From JANXQE01 sp035651635 (GTDB lineage Bacteria > Verrucomicrobiota > Verrucomicrobiia > Limisphaerales > UBA8199), in the NCBI GenBank assembly GCA_035651635.1, contig DASRFK010000274.1, positions 1-24,121 of the forward strand: a stretch of DNA of 24,121 bases. The letters are read 5' to 3'. The translations under genes and the position numbers were made by a program. The notes below the pieces were generated by a model. The model was not told where the DNA came from and did not search any database. It was given only the letters and a program-made list of their open reading frames with translations. Positions within the stretch are counted from its first letter, which is position 1. Each line of letters begins with the position of its first letter. Shown in pieces: positions 21,253 through 24,121 of the stretch.

Positions 21253-21459
21253 TTAGAATTGAGCGACCTCTGTGCCTGGCTCAACCGCGGGCAGCGTGCT
21301 GTCCGGATGATTCGGCTGGGGGTCAGCCTTCAGCAACCCGGGCAGAAAAAACGAGGCGGGAGAAATGCTCTTGGAAGCACTCAAACCGCCACAGCCGGTC
21401 AGAAAAAGAAGAAGGACCGGCAGCGTCGCTAGCCGCAGAATTTTCCCATTTAATCTCAC
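21253..21459 (-). CDS. Small lipoprotein at the head of the hpnH-hpnJ operon
   Basis: From a GTG at 21459 the protein has 68 residues: a basic start (R-L-N-G-K-I-L-R), a hydrophobic core and the lipobox L-T-G-C, so the mature lipoprotein starts at the cysteine of C-G-G-L-S-A-S-K. The rest is short and includes S-P-A-S-F-F-L-P-G-L-L followed by a proline-rich end. A TTG at 21495 would lie inside the predicted promoter, so GTG is preferred. The stop is 42 bases before hpnH. Small lipoproteins of this form occur in verrucomicrobial genomes as far as I recall. A role in hopanoid placement or transport is only a guess from position. Confidence 0.65.
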   Translation of the reverse strand: MRLNGKILRLATLPVLLLFLTGCGGLSASKSISPASFFLPGLLKADPQPNHPDSTLPAVEPGTEVAQF

Positions 21460-21467
21460 TGAACCAG

Positions 21468-21495
21468 AATATAGTTTACGTGATGGGCTTGGCAA
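21468..21495 (-). promoter_or_regulatory. Sigma-70 type promoter of the lipoprotein-hpnH-hpnJ operon
   Basis: On the minus strand TTGCCA (21495-21490) and TATATT (21473-21468) are separated by 16 bases and each match the consensus at 5 of 6 positions. The predicted start lies near 21460, next to the GTG start codon at 21459, so the transcript may be leaderless. Confidence 0.5.
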
Positions 21496-22484
21496 CTTTT
21501 AATTCGCCCGTGCGTAAAGGCAACCCGGAACTCCTGAACCCCCTGCCCGAGGGTGTCGCCGGTCGCGCGAGCGTGCCTCCGTGCGCGGGCGAAATCCGAA
21601 GACCGAAGGCCGAAATCCGAAAGAAATCCGAAGGCCGAAATCCGAGGCAGACAGCCCGATCACGCTCTCCGCTTCATACCTTCGGACTTCGACTTTCGGG
21701 TTTCTTTCGGATTTCGGCCTTCGGATTTCGGATTTGGCGGCTGCTGCACGTGGCTGCCAGCGTGGTCTTTCTGGTGCAGCAACTCGTAAATAATGCTGCG
21801 GCAGCGGACGCTCAGTCCTCCGCCCGGGAAGCCTTCGAACGCGCCAAAACCGAGTACGACGCGCATCCGGCCGACCCGGATGCAGCGTGGAAGTTCGCGC
21901 GAGCCACCTTCGATCTGGCGGACGCCGTGCCGACGAATAGCGAGCGAGCCAGCGTTGCCGAGCAGGGCATTGCGGTTTCCAAACAAGCGCTGCAACGTGC
22001 CTCCAATTCCGCCCCGGTGCATTACTATTTGGGCCTGAATCTGGCGCAACTGGCCCGGACCAAAACCTTTGGCGCGCTGAGCATCGTGAACCAAATGGAA
22101 GCCGAATTCACTCGGGCTATTGAGTTGGATCCATCCTTCGATTATGCGGGGGCGGAACGCAGTCTCGGCCTGCTTTATCGAGATGCGCCGGCTCTGTTGA
22201 GTATTGGCAGCAAGAGCAAGGCACGCGCTCAATTGCAGCGCGCGGTCGACCTGGCGCCCGGCTACCCGGAAAACCGGCTCAACCTAATCGAGTCGGAGCT
22301 CAAGTGGGGTGACCGCAAAGGCGCCCGCCGCGAATTGAAACTCCTGGAGAACGGCTGGGCGGCCGCTAAAAGCCAGTTCTCCGGCCCCGAGTGGAGCGCT
22401 AGTTGGGCCGACTGGGAGTCGCGGTTGGATAAAGTGAAAAAGGCTCTCGAGGAACCCGCGCGCCTGGAATCGCCGCATCATTAA
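21483..22484 (+). CDS. TPR protein with a 5' end altered by a repeat
   Basis: The conserved part runs from about 21739 to the stop: a hydrophobic stretch (L-L-H-V-A-A-S-V-V-F-L-V) with A-A-A-A-D-A as a possible signal-peptidase site, then about 220 residues of helical TPR-like sequence (A-W-K-F-A-R-A-T-F-D-L-A-D, Y-Y-L-G-L-N-L-A-Q-L, Y-P-E-N-R-L-N-L-I-E). I recall TPR proteins of this kind as exported and of unknown role. No normal start codon precedes the signal-like segment: the in-frame choices are ATG 21483, which reads through the dispersed repeat (334 residues), or GTG 21750, which lacks the basic signal start. The reported start is the ATG; the true 5' end is uncertain, and the gene may be damaged by the repeat. 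Confidence 0.65.
   Translation: MGLATFNSPVRKGNPELLNPLPEGVAGRASVPPCAGEIRRPKAEIRKKSEGRNPRQTARSRSPLHTFGLRLSGFFRISAFGFRIWRLLHVAASVVFLVQQLVNNAAAADAQSSAREAFERAKTEYDAHPADPDAAWKFARATFDLADAVPTNSERASVAEQGIAVSKQALQRASNSAPVHYYLGLNLAQLARTKTFGALSIVNQMEAEFTRAIELDPSFDYAGAERSLGLLYRDAPALLSIGSKSKARAQLQRAVDLAPGYPENRLNLIESELKWGDRKGARRELKLLENGWAAAKSQFSGPEWSASWADWESRLDKVKKALEEPARLESPHH
21590..21736. repeat. Dispersed palindromic repeat, copy 2 (CGAAATCCGAA type)
   Basis: Left half: CGAAATCCGAAG and GGCCGAAATCCGAA units; right half: the complement (TTTCTTTCGGATTTCGG, CCTTCGGATTTCGG), around a centre of about 45 bases that differs from copy 1 at 18117-18259. Both copies end in CTTCGGATTTGG or CGGATTTGG. Copy 2 ends exactly where the conserved TPR protein begins, so it has supplied or replaced the gene's start. 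Confidence 0.7.
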
Positions 22485-22662
22485 TTTTAACCAGAAGTTT
22501 TGCCTATATCAGGCTAGACTGATGTGAATCTAGTGGCGTCCCGCACCCTTGGCCGGTACTATCCTGGTGCCCTTGTTTGGCCGTGGCCTGCCTGTGGAGT
22601 AGTGAGGGTGTTGCGCGCGAATCGGGGCTCCTGAGATTAACTGAAGTTGAAAACTGAAACCT

Positions 22663-23727
22663 ATGAACACCGTAATCGAGCTGCTCGGCGATAAGGCCGA
22701 GCATTTACTGAACTTTAAAAATCCAAAGATCCCGGCCCAGCGGCTGAATCTTCCCGGACCGGATGTGGTGGATCGGCTTTATGCCGTTTCCGACCGCAAC
22801 AACCGGGTTTTGTCCAACCTGCAGCGCATCGTCGGCCACGGCCGGCTGGCCAATACCGGGTATCTTTCGATTTTGCCCGTCGACCAGGGAATCGAGCATT
22901 CCGCCGGCGCGAGTTTCGCCAAAAACCCGGACTATTTCGATGCTGAAAATATTGTCCGGCTGGCGATTGAAGGCGGTTGTAACGCCGTGGCTTCGACCTT
23001 CGGCGTGCTGGGCGCCGTGGCTCGCAAATACGCGCACAAAATTCCCTTTCTGGTGAAGATTAACCACAATGAGTTGCTGACCTATCCGAACAAGTTCGAC
23101 CAGATCATGTTCGGGACCGTCAAGCAGGCTCTCGAGATGGGCGCCGCCGCCGTGGGCGCCACCATTTACTTCGGCTCGGACCAAAGCGGCCGGCAGATCG
23201 TCGAAGTCTCCCAAGCGTTTGCCCTGGCCCATGAAATGGGCTTGGCGACCGTGCTCTGGTGCTATCTGCGCAATAATGCCTTCAAGAAAGATAAGGACTA
23301 CCACGTCTCGGCGGACCTGACCGGCCAGGCCAATCACCTGGGCGTAACCATCCAGGCGGATATCATCAAGCAGAAGCTCCCCGAAAACAACGGCGGCTTT
23401 AAAGCGCTGAACACGGGCGGATCAAGCTACGGCAAACTCGACGAGCGGATCTACACCGAGTTGACCAGCGATCATCCCATCGACCTTTGCCGGTACCAGG
23501 TGGCCAACTGTTACATGGGCCGCGCCGGGTTGATTAACAGCGGTGGCGAATCCAAAGGCGCGGGCGACCTCGCCAATGCCGTGACCACCGCCGTGATCAA
23601 TAAGCGCGCCGGTGGCATGGGGCTGATCTCGGGCCGGAAAGCTTTCCAGCGGCCAATGAAGGAAGGGATTGCTTTGCTCAATGGCATCCAGGACGTGTAC
23701 CTGAGCAAAGAAATCACTGTGGCTTAA
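22663..23727 (+). CDS. fbaB: Class I fructose-bisphosphate aldolase, FbaB (DhnA) type
   Basis: FbaB cleaves fructose 1,6-bisphosphate to glyceraldehyde 3-phosphate and dihydroxyacetone phosphate, and works in reverse for gluconeogenesis, using a lysine Schiff base instead of a metal. The 354-residue sequence follows the E. coli FbaB sequence, as I recall it, almost without gaps: T-G-Y-L-S-I-L-P-V-D-Q-G (65-76), A-S-T-F-G-V-L (110-116), K-I-N-H-N-E (132-137), Y-H-V-S-A-D-L-T-G (213-221), Lys236 in A-D-I-I-K-Q-K (the Schiff-base lysine), and M-G-R-A-G-L-I-N-S-G-G (285-295). ATG 22663 gives the family N-terminus; there is no strong Shine-Dalgarno sequence. A strong terminator follows at 23767-23795. 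The 178 bases before it hold nothing I can identify. Confidence 0.97.
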   Translation: MNTVIELLGDKAEHLLNFKNPKIPAQRLNLPGPDVVDRLYAVSDRNNRVLSNLQRIVGHGRLANTGYLSILPVDQGIEHSAGASFAKNPDYFDAENIVRLAIEGGCNAVASTFGVLGAVARKYAHKIPFLVKINHNELLTYPNKFDQIMFGTVKQALEMGAAAVGATIYFGSDQSGRQIVEVSQAFALAHEMGLATVLWCYLRNNAFKKDKDYHVSADLTGQANHLGVTIQADIIKQKLPENNGGFKALNTGGSSYGKLDERIYTELTSDHPIDLCRYQVANCYMGRAGLINSGGESKGAGDLANAVTTAVINKRAGGMGLISGRKAFQRPMKEGIALLNGIQDVYLSKEITVA

Positions 23728-23766
23728 CCGTCCCCCGGCGGGCCTCCCCCCGCAGGATCAACAATT

Positions 23767-23795
23767 CAGCGCGCAGATTTCTGCGCGCTGTTTTC
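23767..23795 (+). terminator. Intrinsic terminator of fbaB
   Basis: CAGCGCGCAG (23767-23776) and CTGCGCGCTG (23781-23790) form a perfect 10-bp stem with an ATTT loop, followed by TTTTC. It begins 40 bases after the fbaB stop. This is the best intrinsic terminator in the window. Confidence 0.85.
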
Positions 23796-23836
23796 GTCGT
23801 GACCCAACGGGTTGGAATCCCAGGCGGTTCCGCCCG

Positions 23837-23921
23837 GGCTCGGAGTCCCGTCTTTAGGCGGCCCAGCGTCAAAACCGCCTCAAGGCGTGACTCCAAATCA
23901 AATGCTAAAAACACGCTCTTA
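23837..23921. mobile_element. MITE-like element, second copy, left end degenerate
   Basis: It carries the same internal inverted repeat as the copy at 15435: 20-base arms at 23842-23861 and 23875-23894 pair at 17 of 20 positions. The right end, read inwards as GAGCGTGTTTTTAGC, stops at 23918 and is followed by TTA (23919-23921). The left terminal repeat cannot be found; the element may be truncated near the fbaB terminator. Confidence 0.6.
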
Positions 23922-23981
23922 GAGCGTGTTTTAAAAATACCGACCCGGGCGTGGGAGTATGGGCTCGGAGTCCCGCCTTTA
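23922..23981. mobile_element. MITE-like element, third copy, cut by an IS insertion
   Basis: The left 60 bases align with the left half of the complete copy at 15435: GAGCGTGTTTTAAAAA at the end and GGAGTCCCGCCTTTA at 23967-23981. Right after TTTA the sequence changes to the end of an insertion sequence. The second and third copies meet head to head: AAAACACGCTCT (23908-23919) and AGAGCGTGTTTT (23921-23932) are perfect complements around one T. Confidence 0.65.
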
Positions 23982-24121
23982 GAGCGTGTCTGAAAAAGCA
24001 TGGAGCGAGCGAAATCACGCGAGGCGACGGAGTTGAATGCGAATCATCACCAGGTGGATCCAGGATTCGGCACTGGCTTCGGTACGCTCGTAGTCCCGTA
24101 CGAGTCGGCGATGGCGCATGA
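23982..24121 (-). mobile_element. End of an IS5-family insertion sequence (partial)
   Basis: It starts with the terminal repeat GAGCGTGTCTGAAAAAG at 23982, directly after TTA, a T-N-A target as expected for several IS5 groups. The transposase stop lies 33 bases inside. The rest of the element runs past the window edge, so its other end and its target duplication cannot be seen. Confidence 0.7.
24015..24121 (-). CDS. IS5-family transposase, C-terminal fragment at the window edge
   Basis: The minus strand is open from the window edge to TGA at 24017-24015. The last 34 residues read M-R-H-R-R-L-V-R-D-Y-E-R-T-E followed by S-W-I-H-L-V-M-I and ending R-R-L-A. The R-R-L-V-R-D-Y-E-R motif, with the glutamate of the D-D-E region's end, and the final R-R-L-A are typical of IS5/IS427-like DDE transposases. 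The methionine at 24119 is internal, not a start. Whether the full gene is intact cannot be judged from here. Confidence 0.8.
   Translation of the reverse strand, partial: MRHRRLVRDYERTEASAESWIHLVMIRIQLRRLA

Noticed and set aside
22485..22662. tRNA or small RNA before fbaB
   Set aside because: No cloverleaf, T-loop motif or terminator-type end could be found.

Overview
The window looks like a chromosomal segment of a Verrucomicrobiota bacterium, most likely the Pedosphaera/Limisphaera branch. This is inferred from gene content, not from a marker gene. The signs are a class III-like prepilin with the H-X9-D-G signature and a C-terminal W-M-Q-D-H-S-T tail, a large secreted Ig-domain protein ending in an E-A-S-x-D-L...R-F-Y-R-A module, few Shine-Dalgarno sequences, GC-rich codon use, hopanoid genes, and short dispersed palindromic repeats between genes.

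Layout. Positions 1-2052 (plus strand): a possible 3' end of an upstream ORF, carA behind a GC hairpin, and a tail-anchored FHA protein. 2053-3060 (minus): hemB, whose stop codon abuts that of the FHA gene. 3242-4815 (plus): a PilZ-like protein and a PilT-family ATPase. 4876-12646 (minus): waaA (Kdo transferase), then a two-gene unit read as FecR-TPR-beta-barrel protein followed by a CHASE2-PAS hybrid histidine kinase. 12647-13027: a divergent intergenic region with a candidate sigma-54 promoter and two direct repeats. 13028-15382 (plus): secreted DUF11/Ig-like protein. 15435-15553: a complete MITE-like element with target duplication. 15626-18042: a polytopic membrane protein, a small exported membrane-anchored protein (minus) and a prepilin-like protein. 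18292-21459 (minus): small lipoprotein, hpnH and hpnJ, apparently one operon from a recognisable promoter. 21483-22484 (plus): a TPR protein whose 5' end is built from a dispersed repeat. 22663-23727 (plus): fbaB with a strong terminator. 23728-24121: two more MITE-like fragments, one interrupted by the end of an IS5-family insertion sequence that runs off the window.

How the genes work together. Most are core metabolism (pyrimidine/arginine, haem, glycolysis) or envelope functions (Kdo transfer to lipid A, hopanoids, type IV pili, secreted Ig protein). The most system-like part is the FecR-TPR-barrel/CHASE2-kinase pair. I read it as an envelope-spanning sensory unit in which the outer-membrane barrel and its sensor domain are one polypeptide and the inner-membrane kinase is the next gene. 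That function is inference; the domain content and gene order are visible. The second theme is a family of non-autonomous repeats whose ends match an IS5-type element in the same window.
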